Assembly (NCBI GenBank): GCA_033032865.1
Contig: JAWHQI010000028.1
Span: 2,561,001 to 2,625,000, forward strand
DNA: 64,000 bases
Direction of reading: 5' to 3'
From: Dactylorhiza incarnata
Lineage: Eukaryota > Streptophyta > Magnoliopsida > Asparagales > Orchidaceae
Shown here: piece by piece, positions 45,292-57,063 of the stretch
Layout of the letters: each line of letters starts with the position of its first letter
Position numbering within the stretch: the first letter of the stretch is position 1
Program-made: the position numbers and the translations under genes
The notes under the pieces: model-generated
Seen by the model: the letters and a program-made list of their open reading frames with translations, nothing else
What the model was told of the DNA's origin: nothing
Databases searched by the model: none

Positions 45292-46507
45292 TGTTGGAAT
45301 ATTTTCTTCTATATTCCTATATTAATATAAAAAATGATATATTTTCGGTTTTAAAACTTTACAGAAACAACAGATATATAAAAATATATAAACACCAATA
45401 TCAATAATATTTCATGAAGGAGGTGAGAAATAAAAGAGAGGAAATATATAGTTTAGAATGGAGCCTGGGTAAGGCGTGTGATCACTGCCCTAAAGAAGTT
45501 GCACCACCCTCCGGCAGGGCTTTCAACCGATGCTCACTCCTCCAAGGTACAACACCCGGCTAAATCCCAAAACTCCGATGTGCGCGGACACCGAAGAAGC
45601 ACAGAGCACCCGAACAACCACTTGATGAAGCAAATGTAAAGAAAAGGAATCACGTAGAAGATCGTCAAAACAGAGAGAGCAGAAGAGCATATAAGAGCGA
45701 TCCAGCGTGTAATCTTTCTGAGAAGAACGTCAATATATAAAGACAGTAAATCGCCCGAAACGGTATCTTAAAAAATGACAATATTAAAAACCGTAATAAA
45801 TATTGATGGTTATAGTTGGAAGGATCATAATCGGGAAGATAAACGTTGAATATTTCCAACGTAAGTAATGACGTAAAACACGCGTAAAAAGAGCGGTTAA
45901 GAAAACGCGTAAAATGGCGGAACGCGTAAAAGCAAATCGACGTGCGTCGACATCATATCGACGCTACGTCGAGTTCTATCGATGCAGGACCTATCGACGC
46001 AAGCCTTATCGACGCAAGCGTCGAGTTCTATCCACGCATGCGTCGAATTCCATTCGACGCCACGCCAACTTCAGCGGCTTGACGACGCTACGTCGAAATC
46101 TATTCGGCGAAGCTCCGAATTCTACTCGACGCAACTCCGAGTAAAACTCTGAAACTATTTTGAACAAAAAGTACAACTCAATTATTCCCCAAACCCCAAA
46201 ACCCAAATCCGAAATCCGGATCTGGTGTGTGCGCGCGCGCGTGTGGTTCATAGTTTCTCCTTATGTTCTTTTGAACAAATAAGAAGGTGTGAAAACATAT
46301 ATAAATTCTTTGGCTAGAGAGCTAATAATCAAGGTGGGACTAAAGGTTCATCCTTTCATTCATGAAAGGTTTCCCTCCAAATAATTTGGATTCCCTCCAA
46401 TTTGATTTTGGAGCTTTTCATCTATAATGAGAAGCCAAACACCAAACACCATACAAGGCTCCAATAAACATTTATGAAATGAATGTTTATAAATAAAATT
46501 TCTAACA
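45292..46507. mobile_element. LTR-7, solo LTR
   Basis: 1216 bp from TGTTGGAATA to TTCTAACA with a perfect 5-bp target duplication ATACA on both sides (45287-45291, 46508-46512) and no internal region or partner. It is therefore a solo LTR left by LTR-LTR recombination. Contains a CGACG-rich array (45938-46135) and TATA-like TATATAAA / TTATATAT at 45733-45741. Orientation is uncertain; layout resembling RLC-5 suggests minus. Confidence 0.9.
45938..46135. promoter_or_regulatory. TCGACG motif array in LTR-7
   Basis: More than ten ATCGACGC / CGTCGAGTTC / TTCGACGC-type motifs in under 200 bp (palindromic CTACGTCGA-like groups), much denser in CpG than its surroundings. The Arg/Ser-rich plus frame here is a by-product of the repeat. 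Confidence 0.7.
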
Positions 46508-46512
46508 ATACA

Positions 46513-46839
46513 TGCCACCACTGCAGATGAAAAAATAAAATTTTTAACAAAATATGGTCTCAGAATATGAACCTTAAAGAATTACATGTTTTCTTACTCA
46601 TTCAAACGAAAGTAAAATGAAATAATCATCAGCAATATTGACTCCTCGCACCCCCATCCCCCCCCCCCCCCCCCCCCACCCCCCGCCTTCCCTGTCCAAC
46701 ATATATTCATTAGTTGCTACAGTTCAGGAATAATCAATCCCTCCCACCACACCGTCCATAGTTCTTCTAATAATATCCTTCCAATATGGTCTTATATATA
46801 TATATATATATATGTAAAAATCTAAACCAACCATCCACC
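46513..46839. other. intergenic/intron-like DNA
   Basis: No gene. Holds a C-rich run (46651-46684) and a TA microsatellite (46795-46813). Its last five bases, CCACC, pair with CCACG after 51442 as a decayed target duplication of RLC-8. Confidence 0.55.
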
Positions 46840-47030
46840 TGAGGTAGCGGGAACGTGAAGAATGTGGAGAGGAGGAAGATTTTTTCTTTAATTAAATCTT
46901 GCAAAGATACATGTATTTATAGTCATAGGGTAGAATTATCTAGAGTCCTTATACATTAAATGTAATACATTAAATATAGTGCTTAGTGGTTGAATAGAAA
47001 ACTCTAGATTATTATTTATTATCTCTAACA
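46840..47030 (-). repeat. RLC-8 3' LTR
   Basis: TGAGGTAGCGGG to TCTCTAACA, followed directly by the polypurine tract. Confidence 0.88.
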
Positions 47031-47040
47031 TTACCCCCTC

Positions 47041-48451
47041 TTAATCCAGGCCTTCACTTATCCCTATAATACCTAACCCTCTGCGAAAGGCGACGAACTT
47101 GTCCGCTGGGAGAGGCTTTGTGAAACCATCGGCCATCTGCTCCTTGGTATTGCAATAGCTAAGATGGATATTCTGTTCTTCAGCGAGTTCTCTGATGAAA
47201 TGGTACTTCAGCTGGATGTGTTTTGTTCGGCTGTGAAACACAGAATTTTTGCACAAAGCAATCGCAGATGTGCTATCAACTTTGATCTCTGTTGATTTGT
47301 CTTCTTCTCTAATGATTTCTTCTTTAAGTCATTTTAGCCACAAATCTTCCTTAGCCGCCTCTCCAATGGCGACGTATTTTGCTTCGGCAGAAGAAAGAGC
47401 GGTACATTTCTGCTTCTGGGACCTCCAGGAAATAGAATTTTGCCCTAATTGGAACAGAAACCCGCCAGTACTCTTGCGATCTTCAGAGCTTCCAGCCCAA
47501 TCACTATCAGAATACCCGATTAAGCTTTTTTTCCTTCTTCTCCCTCTTTTCTGGAATAGCAAAGGCCAAATTCTCTGGTTCCTTGAAGGTACCTTAGAAT
47601 TCGTTTTACTGCTTTCATATGGATAGAGCTGGGATTATTCATAAATCTTGAGGCTAGACTAACTGCATATTCAATATCAGGGCGTGTATTCGTGAGAAAC
47701 ATCAATGATCCAACCATGCTTCGATAGTTATCTTCATCCACCTTCTCGTCTCCTTCTTTGTTTATTAATTTCTCACTTGTTGAGATTGAAGTTGTGCATG
47801 GTTTACAGTCTTTCATCCCGAATTTATCTAACAGCTCTGTGATATATTTCTGTTGGTTGATAAATATTCTTCCAGGGTTCTGATACACTTGCAACCCTAG
47901 AAAGTATTTCATGATGCCTAGATTGCTCATCTCAAAATTTGTCATCATCATTTGTTTAAATTCTTGAATGAGAGCTGAATTTGAGTCGGTTACTAGTATG
48001 TCATCACATAGATGCACATTACTAAGTATCCATTTTTCTGTCTTTGGACATATAAGGGTGGATCATTTGAACTCTTGGTAAATTGTTTGTTGCATAAATA
48101 TTGATTAATTTTGTCGTACCAGGCGTGTGGTGCCTGTTTAAGTCCATATAGGGCTTTTTTAAGTTCACACACTTTCTCCTCTTGACCTTTTACTTCCTAC
48201 CCCTCTGGTTGCCGGACTAAAATCTCTTATTGCAAGTCTCCATTTAAAAATGCAGATTTTACATCTAATTGATGTACCTGCAGTGAATTTTGTTTGGCAA
48301 AAGCAAGTAAAGTTCTGATAGTTTCCATCCTTACAACAGGTGAGAATGTTTTTGAGAAGTCTTTTCCAGGCTTCTGAGAGTAGCCTTTGGCTACTAACCG
48401 TGCCTTATACTTTTGGATGTTGTTATTTTCATCTAATTTGACTTTATACAC
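47041..48451 (-). pseudogene. RLC-8 reverse transcriptase and RNase H
   Basis: 48227-48451: [31 protein letters not shown]. 47520-48017: the active site reads LCDDILVT (YVDD changed), then [31 protein letters not shown]. 47329-47562: YSDSDWAGSSEDRKSTGG, LSSAEAKYVAIGEAAKE. 47041-47256: SRTKHIQLKYHFIRELAEE, FTKPLPADKF. At least four frame breaks. Confidence 0.88.
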
Positions 48452-49152
48452 CCATTTTAGCCCAATAACTTCTTGATTTGGGGGGTTTGGGTACTAACTC
48501 CCAAGTATAATTTGTATGGATCATTTGGATTTCTGTATTCATTGTGGAGATCCAATTGGGCTCTTTTATTGCTTCTTTGTAGCTTATTGGTTCTTTACAT
48601 AGGAGAGCAAGATTTTGTGAATCATATATATCTGAAATAGAGCGAAATTTCTTGGGAGATGATGAGTCTGACCTGCATTCTGATGGCTATGGTGACTGAG
48701 AAGATCCCATTGGACTGGATGGTGGTGTGGTTGCATCTTGAGTTGTGATGTCAATTTGATATATGCCTTCATCTTGAGATGTTGTTTGAGCTTCAGATGT
48801 GGCTTCAACCTCAACCTCCACGGGCTTCAATTGCAATGGACTCTGATCCCGTGGTTTATCCCAGCACCAGGTTCCTTCTTCGTGGAATATTTCATCTCTA
48901 TTGACTACTAGCTTCTTTGTTGTTGGATTGAAAAGCCGATATCATTTAGATTCATGATTATAACCCACCATCAGAAGCTTTTCTCCCTTCTGCTCTAGTT
49001 TATCTCTACTTTCCTTTGGTAAGAGAGTGTAAGCAATACTTCCAAAGAGCTTTATATGTTGTACTTAAGGTTTCTTGCCATACCATACTTCATATGAAGT
49101 GGAATTCTGGAGGGCTTAGTTGGAGATCTATTTAAGATATATACAGTCGTAT

Positions 49153-49672
49153 TCATTGCCTCTCCCCAAAATTCTTTGGGCATTTTTTGTGTTGAAGCAT
49201 ACTTCTCCCCATTTCTGCCAAGGTTCTGTTTTTTTTTTCTACAACTCCATTTTGTTGGGGATTTCTTGGTACTATCAATTGTCTTTTGATTCCATGTTGT
49301 TGGTAGAATTTCTGGAATTCAAGGTTAACAAACTCTCCGCCTATATCTGTTCGTAGCCCCTTAATTTTTAACCATGTCTGTTGCTCTACATAGGTTTTAA
49401 ATTGAACAAAATGTTGGAGGGTTTCAGATTTATGGTTTAGGAAGTAAATCCATGTCATTCTACTTTTGTCATCAATGAACAACAAGTAGAATATTTTCCT
49501 CATCCAAGTTGGAGTGGATGTGTATCCCCAAATGTCGGCATGCGATAGTTCTAGTTTTTCTGAAGCTCTCCAATTGGTTTGATGGGGGGAAGGGTTGTTT
49601 GTGAATCTTGTTAAGAGCACATGTTTCACAAATTTCCTTGTTTGGTTGGAGTTGTGGCATGCCTCTAACCAA
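49153..49672 (-). pseudogene. RLC-8 integrase
   Basis: Zinc end CETCALNKIHKQPFP, then LSHADIWGY (first Asp), FIDDKSRMTWIYFLNHKSE, GLRTDIGGEFVNLEF (second Asp) and NGVVEKKNRTLAEMGRSML (catalytic Glu). The core is readable, with one frame change near 49500. 48452-49152 carries the degraded linker. Confidence 0.87.
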
Positions 49673-50017
49673 ATTGCTTAAAATTATGAGACTTTTGTGA
49701 TTGATATGTCCATACCTGGCATGCCAAAGTTTCAGATCCTCTGGTTTTCTTACTGACTATGCTTGATAGGTGTGATCATCTTGAGGCTGTCAATTTTTAA
49801 TACACAGAGGAAAGATTTTGTTTTTTGTCATTTTTTTCTATTCCACCAGTTGATTGCTTTGCTTGTTGAGTATTTTGCACTCATCTTCATCTAAAATCAC
49901 CTTATACCCTTTGGTCAGTAATTCCCCAATACTCGGCAAATTCTGAGTTAACTCTGGTACATACTGAACATCATGAATGATTTTTGTTTCTCCATTTTTG
50001 AGTTGTATTGCTACTGA

Positions 50018-51131
50018 TCATTTGCCTTCTATAACAGATGTTTCTCCATTTCCTAGGGTGACTTGGGATTTCAATTTTTCATCTATATGGGTGAAAGTTA
50101 ATTTGTTATTAGACATGTGGTTGGAGCCTCCACTGTCTAATAGCCACACTTCTTTTTTCAGATTGGATTGGATAAGTGCTGGTATAGAACATAAATTCTT
50201 GATCATGCTCACTTATGTTTACTTCTTCTTTGAGTTTTGAGTTTTTGAACCAGTAATCTTTCTTGAGATGATTTTGAATTTTGCAATTTGTGCACTTTGA
50301 ATAACAATCTTTTGTATTATGAGTTTTCTTGTTACACAGTTTGCAGAAAGAATTTTTACATATGTTGTTAGGCTTCTTCCCACTGGCTCCAACTTTTTCA
50401 TTTTTTTTGCTTGTTCTTCCAGTCCCTTTTCTTTTCAGTACTTAAGAGCAATTTGATTTGAAGGACTTGCTCTAATTGGGACTCTTTAGTCTTCATCCTC
50501 CCTTCATGACCTTGAAGTGATCCCATTAAATCGGCTATGGTGAGTTTGGATATGTCTCGAGCCTCTTGAATTGCAGCTACAACGTGTTCGAATCTTGGTG
50601 TTAAGCTACTGATGAGTTTTAAAATAATCCTCCTCTCAGGAAGCTCCTCTCCATATGTTTTGAGTTGATTTGCTATGGAAGTGACCCATGAAAAGAAACT
50701 ATGAATGGTCTCACCTTCTTTCATATTGATGCTGTCGAATTCTTTTCATAGCACAATCAGCTTCATTGAAATTACCTTCTCATCTCCTTTGAACTCGGTA
50801 TTTAAGATTTCCCATGCTTCTTTTGCGGTTTCTACATCGATTATTAAGGGGAGTATGGATCTCCCTACTCCTTGTTGGATTGTCAGGACAGCTTTTGCGT
50901 CAAGCTTCTGGTTTTCTTCCAGCAGCTTTACTTGTGTTGTATCCTTTTTTCAGATGGAGTTGCTTCAGAGGTTTGTGGATAGCCGTTTTGGACCAAATTC
51001 CACAGGCCTTGTGAAACAAAATAAACTTTCATTTGTTTACTCCAAAAATCGTATGCTTCACCTTCGAAGATAGGAATGTCGGATTGAGTGTATGTGAACA
51101 CCTGACTGGAGGATGATGAAGAAGAGGCCAT
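50018..51131 (-). pseudogene. RLC-8 gag, zinc knuckle and protease
   Basis: Gag starts at Met 51131 (MASSSSSSSQVF) with IPIFEGEAYDFWSKQMKVYF and QGLWNLVQNGY. 50398-50724 continues (FEHVVAAIQEARDISKLTIA). A Lys-rich segment with a degenerate Cys/His knuckle lies near 50220-50400. The protease at 50018-50212 has VWLLDSGGSNHMSNNK. Breaks occur between all pieces. The start matches that of RLC-9, so the families are related. Confidence 0.85.
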
Positions 51132-51212
51132 ATGATGAGATCTTAATGTATGATCACGATGATCCCAGATGCTATATGATCTTTTGATGGTAACCTGGCT
51201 CTGATACCAAAA

Positions 51213-51442
51213 TGAGGTAGCGGTAACGTGAAGAATGTGGAGGCACAAAGAAGAAGACCCACGGGAGAAACAATGAAGAGAAGAGGAAGATTTTTTCTTT
51301 CATTAAATCTTGCAAAGATACATGCATTTATAGTCATAGGGTAGAAGTATCTAGAGTCCTTATACATTAAATGTAATACATTAAATATAGTACTTAGTGG
51401 TTGAATAGAAGACTCTAGATTATTATTTTATTATCTCTAACA
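51213..51442 (-). repeat. RLC-8 5' LTR
   Basis: Same ends as the left LTR. Preceded by the primer site at 51199-51210 (minus strand TTGGTATCAGAGCCA). Confidence 0.88.
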
Positions 51443-51503
51443 CCACGCTCTTACCCTATCCGGAGGAATAAACCTGCAAGTCTAAAGTACGCCATGTAGT
51501 TTT

Positions 51504-51855
51504 TGTTGGATTTTAAGAAGAAATTAAATGAAAACAAGAGAGGTGGGGGAGAAGACAAGTGAAAACTTTGTGGATTACATTGCTTCAAAAGAGAGTTTTT
51601 AAAGTGATATAAGAGATGAGCTTTATATAGGCTCCAACAAAATCACAAAACCAGCTGCCACTAGTAATAAAATATTACATAAATTAATAAAAATAAGTGT
51701 ATTTCACGGTGCTCAAAAAACAACCATCACCATTTTAGCTTTCGGTGGTTGTGCCTATGCTGAACAACACTTCATTTTTCTTGCCGTGACGAGGCTTAGT
51801 ATTAGGTGGCTGGATTTGACTTATCAAAATGCAGGCAAAGACTTATATTCCAACA
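51504..51855 (-). repeat. RLC-9 3' LTR
   Basis: 352 bp, TGTTGGATTTTAAG to ATTCCAACA, followed by a polypurine tract (complement CTTAAGGGGAGG). Confidence 0.87.
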
Positions 51856-52231
51856 CCTCCCCTTAAGCCAAAAATTGCAAAACTTATTTTCTTCCTTAGT
51901 TCTCGTTGGATCTTGTTGGAGGTGGAAGGAGGACGTTGTCGGGTAAGCGCAATATGATACTAATCTCATATGAGCCACCAGGGATATTCAGTATTTTTTC
52001 GGTCCCTCTCGTCGTAGTCTCGCTGAAATCAACACATTAACATGCCTCCGCGGCAAATCAAACTATCCTACGCGCAACCTCGCGGGGTAGAAATTGTGAG
52101 ACTAATCTCATACGAGCCCCCAGGGAATCCGCATTTTTTAAGTCCCTCTTGTCGTAATCTCATTGAAATTAACACTCCAACACGCCGCTACAGCGAGATC
52201 GATCAACCAACACAACCTGCCTCTGATACCA
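51856..52231 (-). other. internal remnant with 142-bp direct repeat and primer site
   Basis: After a short RLC-9 3' end, two diverged copies of a 142-bp unit (landmark ACTAATCTCATA at 51959 and 52101) lead to a primer site (minus strand TGGTATCAGAGGCAGG, 52222-52231) that abuts the next LTR. It looks like the leader of a different element. Confidence 0.6.
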
Positions 52232-52556
52232 TGTAGGGAAATGGAAAAATTCAAAGAGGCAAAGGTAGGCCGGTACCACCACAATTTATTTCATCAAAAG
52301 TAGGAGTACAAAACGTTACAACTCACACCATAAAAAGCATAAACTGCCTTTATATTTATTGGCAAAACATTGATTACAGGATATAATATCTTACATTTAT
52401 ACTGCACGCTATCCAAAACTTCATCTTGCCTTGAATCTTCTCGATGACTGAACCCTGTTGAAGACTATTGGTGAAAAACAAAGCTCCTCCATGCTGCAGC
52501 GTTGTGGATCTAGATATGGATTAGATGTTGGACGACTGCTTTGATTATTAACAACA
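52232..52556 (-). repeat. unpaired LTR with primer site on one side and polypurine tract on the other
   Basis: 325 bp, TGTAGGGAAATGG to TTAACAACA, unlike the RLC-9 LTR. A primer site adjoins its left end and a polypurine tract (complement TAAGGGAGGG) its right end, both minus-oriented. An ordinary 5' LTR has only the first and a 3' LTR only the second. Confidence 0.75.
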
Positions 52557-52602
52557 CCCTCCCTTAATCAAGGCAGTTGATTACCCCCATCTTCTTCCTT
52601 AG

Positions 52603-53610
52603 TTATGTGAAATGTTCAGAGTTAAGTGCCTTGGTCAGGGCATCGACTATCTGGCTTTTGGTGTTACAATGCTCCAAGGTAACTTCTTCTTTACGTACTA
52701 GTTCTCTAGGTGTTTGGTCTTGTTGTGAAATACAGGATTGTGTGACAGGGCTATGGCCGAGGTGTTGTCTATTTTGATCTTCATCTTTATTTCTGTCTCT
52801 CCCTCTATTTCTTCTAACATTCTTGAAATCCAAACACCTTCTAAAGATGCTTCTGTAAGGGCTACATACTCGGCCTCTGTAGATGATAGAGCCACCGTCT
52901 TCTGCTTTCGGGAACTCCATGAAATGGGCATGTTGTTGAGAAAAAACATATACCTGGATATGCTCTTTTCTATCATCTGAGCATCCGCCCCAATCGCTAT
53001 CGGAAAAGCCTTGAAGTGTATATATCTTACTTACATTTTCCCCGTTCACTCGTCTGGTTCCACTACCCTATTCCTTATACTCTTCTCTACTGAAGCATAT
53101 TCCAAAATCCATGGTTCTTTTGATATAGCGCAGAATGCGCTTTGCTGCTGCTCGATGTTTGGAGCTGGGGGAATGCATGTATCTGGAAACCATGCATACA
53201 TCAAATTTTATATTCGGTCTAGTGTTAGTGAGATAAATAAGAGATCCTACTAAACTTCGATACTCTTCTTCATGCACCTTTTCTTCTCCATCTTCTTTCA
53301 TTAATTTTTCTCCAGCGACCCAAATCATCTATATATTTAGTTTGAGTGATGAGAATTCCCAATCTGTTTCTAATGATTGCATGCCAAAAAATATTTTACA
53401 TGACCCAAATCTGTCATTTCAAATTCAGATTATAGTTTTTCTTTAGTAGTAGCTATTCCTGTTGAATCTGAGCCTGTTATGAGCAGATCATCTACATAAA
53501 TTCACAGGGAGATATATGTTGAGCCTTGATTGCATTTTATGTAGAGGGTTGGCTCATAATCTGTCCTGTGAAATCCAAGTTTTAAGAGTCTGGCATCAAT
53601 TTTGCAATTA
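52603..53610 (-). pseudogene. RLC-9 RNase H and reverse transcriptase C-terminal part
   Basis: 52698-52976: SWSSRKQKTVALSSTEAEYV, NTSAIALSHNPVFHNKTKH. 53068-53328: YRSLVGSLIYLTNTRPNIKF, YMHSPSSKHRAAAKRILRYI. Reading on past stops to 53610 gives KIDARLLKLGF and EPTLYIK. RLX-10 then interrupts. Confidence 0.83.
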
Positions 53611-55364
53611 TGTTGAAAATATCGAGTCAATGTCGGTCTATTAGAGTCTTTAGGTATATTTGGGTTTAGTCCCACATTGCAGTTTTACTTTTAATAGTCC
53701 ATGTAAGTCTTATATAATGCCCCCTTGTGGGATGAATAAAACACAGTCTATTATCTTCTTTACTTTATTACATGGTATCAGAGGTGGAATTGACACGGTG
53801 GCTTCCACTCTCGATTTGTACTGACTTTTCCTCTCCCGCTAAAGTCATTCCATCTGAGCTCCTCGATGACTTCTACTGGCCCTTGTTGATTCTGGATGCG
53901 CTTCTCCGGATGATCCTGCTTCCTGTCAGTGTAATTGTCGCTTCCATCCGCAGACGGCAAGGGTCCTGTTGCTGCTCCTCGTATTCATTCCCATCGATGA
54001 ATGCATCTGCTGATTTCATCAAGGATTTTTTCTTCCCCTTACCATCTCAACGACAAAGGGCTCCGCTTCTTCTGAACCCGTCAAGCCCATCATTGATCAT
54101 CGACGATGTTACTGTCGCTACTCCTGACCCCGTCTGCGTGCGGCGTTCTTGTAGTTATTCCTGGCTGTTATATCGGTTATAGTTGACGATCCATCTACGT
54201 ATGATCCCGCTTGGATCTTTTACTGTCGATGACACTTGCTGCTAATCCAAAGTTCCATTGATGATCCCGACAACTGCTTCTGTCTCAAATGCCGCCAACT
54301 GCAACTTCCGCCCGTCGTCAATCCCGTATATGCTGATCCAGTCGACGATGGTTTCCTCTGCAGTTCCGGACGTCTCCTGCACTTCCTTTTCGGATGTCGA
54401 CCACTTTGTTGCTTCTGCTTTGGACGCTTCCTACCGCTGCCCTATTTTATGTTGATTCCAGCCGTTACATCCCCTTCTAGGATGGTCACCTCTCAATGTT
54501 AGAGCCTCTTGTTAGTTTGGTTGTTGTTTATGTGTCTTTAATTGTCTTTGCAGTATTTTTCTTAGTGTCGTCATAATGTTTGTGTGTTTATGCCTATATG
54601 CACATGTTTTTCACGTGACCGGAAGTGTTTGGGACGAAAGGTGACTTGGATGATCTTTCTCAAACATTCACCTTCATTCCACACAATTTTTAGGCGTATG
54701 TCATATATTGTTATGTGTTTCCCTATATTTCTTTTAATTGGTCATGTGTTGGGACACGACTGATGTTGGTGTTCTAATCTCGGTGGGTTGTGTAGCGTGG
54801 GACCATGTCGTGCAGGACTGTGTCATTTGAGACCCCCCTTTGTGCGGATTACCGTTGACAGATTATCCTCGACGGATTATCCCTAGTTGCTCGTTTGATG
54901 ATTATCGCCACACCGTTTGTTCCCTTCCTCAGTTTGTGTGTGTAGATGATGTTGGTTGACCATTGTATCATGTGGGAGTATCCCCGATCACCTATCTGTT
55001 GATTTCTTTCCAGTGAGTCCAGATCGTGTGTGGGACCTGCATCAAGTGTGGGCTTATGTCGTGTGTGGCTATGTCCCCAACTTGATTCCACGGTTTGGAC
55101 TTTCCCCTGGTGGATCGTATGTTATTTTGTCCCACATTACCTACCTCCATTGTCGTTTTTATGTTGTCCAAGATGAAGGTTCCCCTTTCAGCTTGAGTGG
55201 GAGTGTTGGAAAGATCGAGTCAATGTCAGTCTATTATAGTCTTTAGGTATATTTGGATTTAGTCTCACATTGCAGTTTTATATTTAAGAGTCCATGTAAA
55301 CCTTGAAAGAAATAAAAGACAATAGAAGTTGTGTTTTATTCATCCTCATAGGAGCTTACATAAG
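53611..55364 (+). mobile_element. RLX-10, small non-autonomous LTR element with inverted end
   Basis: A 162-bp LTR (53611-53772) starts TGTTGAAAATATCGAG and adjoins primer site TGGTATCAGAGG at 53773. Its partner starts at 55204 after the tract GAGTGGGAG. The right LTR follows the left for ~95 bp; the last ~60 bp are then present as the reverse complement (55311-55364). The interior (1.4 kb) encodes no recognisable retroelement protein. RLC-9 polymerase sequence resumes near 55365. Confidence 0.75.
53773..55203 (+). other. RLX-10 interior, no recognised gene
   Basis: A 136-codon plus frame (53772-54182), Ser/Leu/Cys-rich, opens in the primer site region but has no motif I can name. The rest is broken. 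It may be captured host sequence. Confidence 0.45.
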
Positions 55365-56761
55365 AAATACAAGGAGCTTGCTTCAACCCGTATAGATCCT
55401 TTTTTAATTTATAAACTTTGAATTTTGCTTCAGGTATTTTAAATCCTTCAAGTCGCGGTACATAGATCTCTTCTTCTATTTCTCCATTCAAAAAGGCAGA
55501 TTTTATGTCTAATTGGTAAACCAGAAAGTCATTTTTACGGCTAAAGCTAGAAGTAATCAGATAGATTCAAACTGGTAACCGGGGAAAAAGTTTCAAAATA
55601 ATTTATGCCAGGTTTTTGAGCATATCCCTTGGCAACTAATCTAGCTTTTTAACTAGGGATTGAGCCATCTTCATTATACTTGATTTTCAAGAGCCACTTC
55701 AGTCCTATAGCGGATTTATGATTGGGTATGGCTACTAAATCCCGCATGTTTCTTTTATTAATCATATATAGTTCTTCTTCCATAGATTCTCTCCAATGAC
55801 TTTCCTTTAGAGCTTCTTTATAGTTGATTGGCTCAATTGCAAGAGTGGTTGTGTTTCAGTCTTGATATATATATATTAAAGATCTAAGTCTTTATGGAGA
55901 TGATGAATATATGATGGTTATTGAGTGATTTCCTGAGGATTCAACATGGGTTTTATTTTCAGTTATGGATGGTTGAGCTCTATCTTCATCATTAAGAGGG
56001 GCTAGTTGAATTTCTGTTGATGTTTCACGGTTGTCTATTATGAAGTGGGGCTCGGTAACCGACTAACATTGAGGATTCTGATCCACTGATGTTTCACATT
56101 CCCATTCTCCTTCTTCATCTACTATAACATCTAGAGCTATAGTTAACTTACTGGTTATGTGGTTATATAATCTATATGCTTTGGATTCTTCACTGTATCC
56201 CAACAGAATTGCTTTTTCTCCTTTATTTTCTAACTTGCTTCTTTGAGCCGCATTGATCGGGATATATGCAAGAGAACCAAATACTTTTAGGTGGCTTATA
56301 TTTGGTTTTCTTGTATGTCATATTTCATATAGAGTGGAGTTTATCAGAGCTCTAGTGGGTGCTCTGTTTAGTAGGTAAACTGCAGTGTTTACTGCTTCCC
56401 CCGGTAGCTATGAGGCAATTTTTTTCTCATTCAACATACTTCTTGCCATGTCAATAATGGTTCTATTCCTTCTTTCTACCACCTCATTCTGTTGAGGTGT
56501 TCCTCAAACAGTTAATTCTCTTGTTACTCCATACTCGGTGTAGTAATTGGTAAATTCTTTGCTTAAGAACTACCCCATGTCATATAATAAGGCTTCAATT
56601 CTATGATTTGCATAGTTCTCTGCTTGGATTTTGAATTTTATGAAGTTTTGATATGCTTCAGAATTTGTGTTGAGAAGGTAGATCCATGCCACTCTACTGA
56701 GATCATCAATAGTGAGTAAAAAATATTTTTTACCCGAGAGTGTTGGAATGGGAGCAGGGCC
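55365..56761 (-). pseudogene. RLC-9 reverse transcriptase N-terminal part and integrase
   Basis: Heavily stopped. I can read KLKKDLYGLKQAP at ~55380-55430, directly continuing the RT on the other side of RLX-10. Linker and integrase core traces follow (an NRTIIDMARSML-like stretch near 56440-56480 and DDLSRVAWIYLLNT-like near 56670-56710). Confidence 0.65.
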
Positions 56762-57034
56762 TCATAAGTCTATGTGAACCAATTCTAATGGCTTTGTTAC
56801 TCTTTTGTTGCTTTGTTGTGGGAATGGCAATTTATGAATTTTGTTAAGTGCACATCCCTTGCACTTATATCTTCTTTGATAGTTTGTAGACCTATCACTG
56901 AGCCTTTTTAAATCAGTCATGTTGAGATGCCCATATCTTTCATGCCATCTTTTGGAGTTTGAAAGATGACTTCCTATCATAGCATCATCAATTATATGAG
57001 ATAAGCTTAAGGGAAATATTTTGTTTTCTGTCAT
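56762..57034 (-). pseudogene. RLC-9 integrase zinc end
   Basis: 90 codons with WHERYGHLNMTDLKRLS, CKGCALNKIHKLPFPQQ and PLELVHIDL, i.e. the HHCC finger and the first catalytic Asp. RLX-11 inserted just upstream, between this and the protease. Confidence 0.87.
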
Positions 57035-57063
57035 GAAAATTACTGTTATTTGAGTATGGAGTT

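Larger units (their letters stand above)
46840..51442 (-). mobile_element. RLC-8, compact Ty1/copia retrotransposon
   Basis: 4.6 kb with short LTRs (46840-47030, 191 bp; 51213-51442, 230 bp), primer site on the right, polypurine tract on the left (complement AGAGGGGGTAA) and a near target duplication CCACC/CCACG. All copia domains can be found on the minus strand but with many frame breaks. The 3' LTR lacks a ~38-bp block present in the 5' LTR. Confidence 0.9.

Noticed and set aside
45914..46144. Arg-rich 76-codon frame
   Set aside because: It is the translation of the TCGACG repeat in LTR-7, not a conserved protein.
46795..46813. TA repeat as an origin or regulatory site
   Set aside because: Simple microsatellite next to a C run; nothing else supports function.
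53772..54182. 136-codon frame in RLX-10 as gag or captured gene
   Set aside because: No gag, knuckle or other recognisable motif, and composition is similar in the neighbouring frame (54236-54502).
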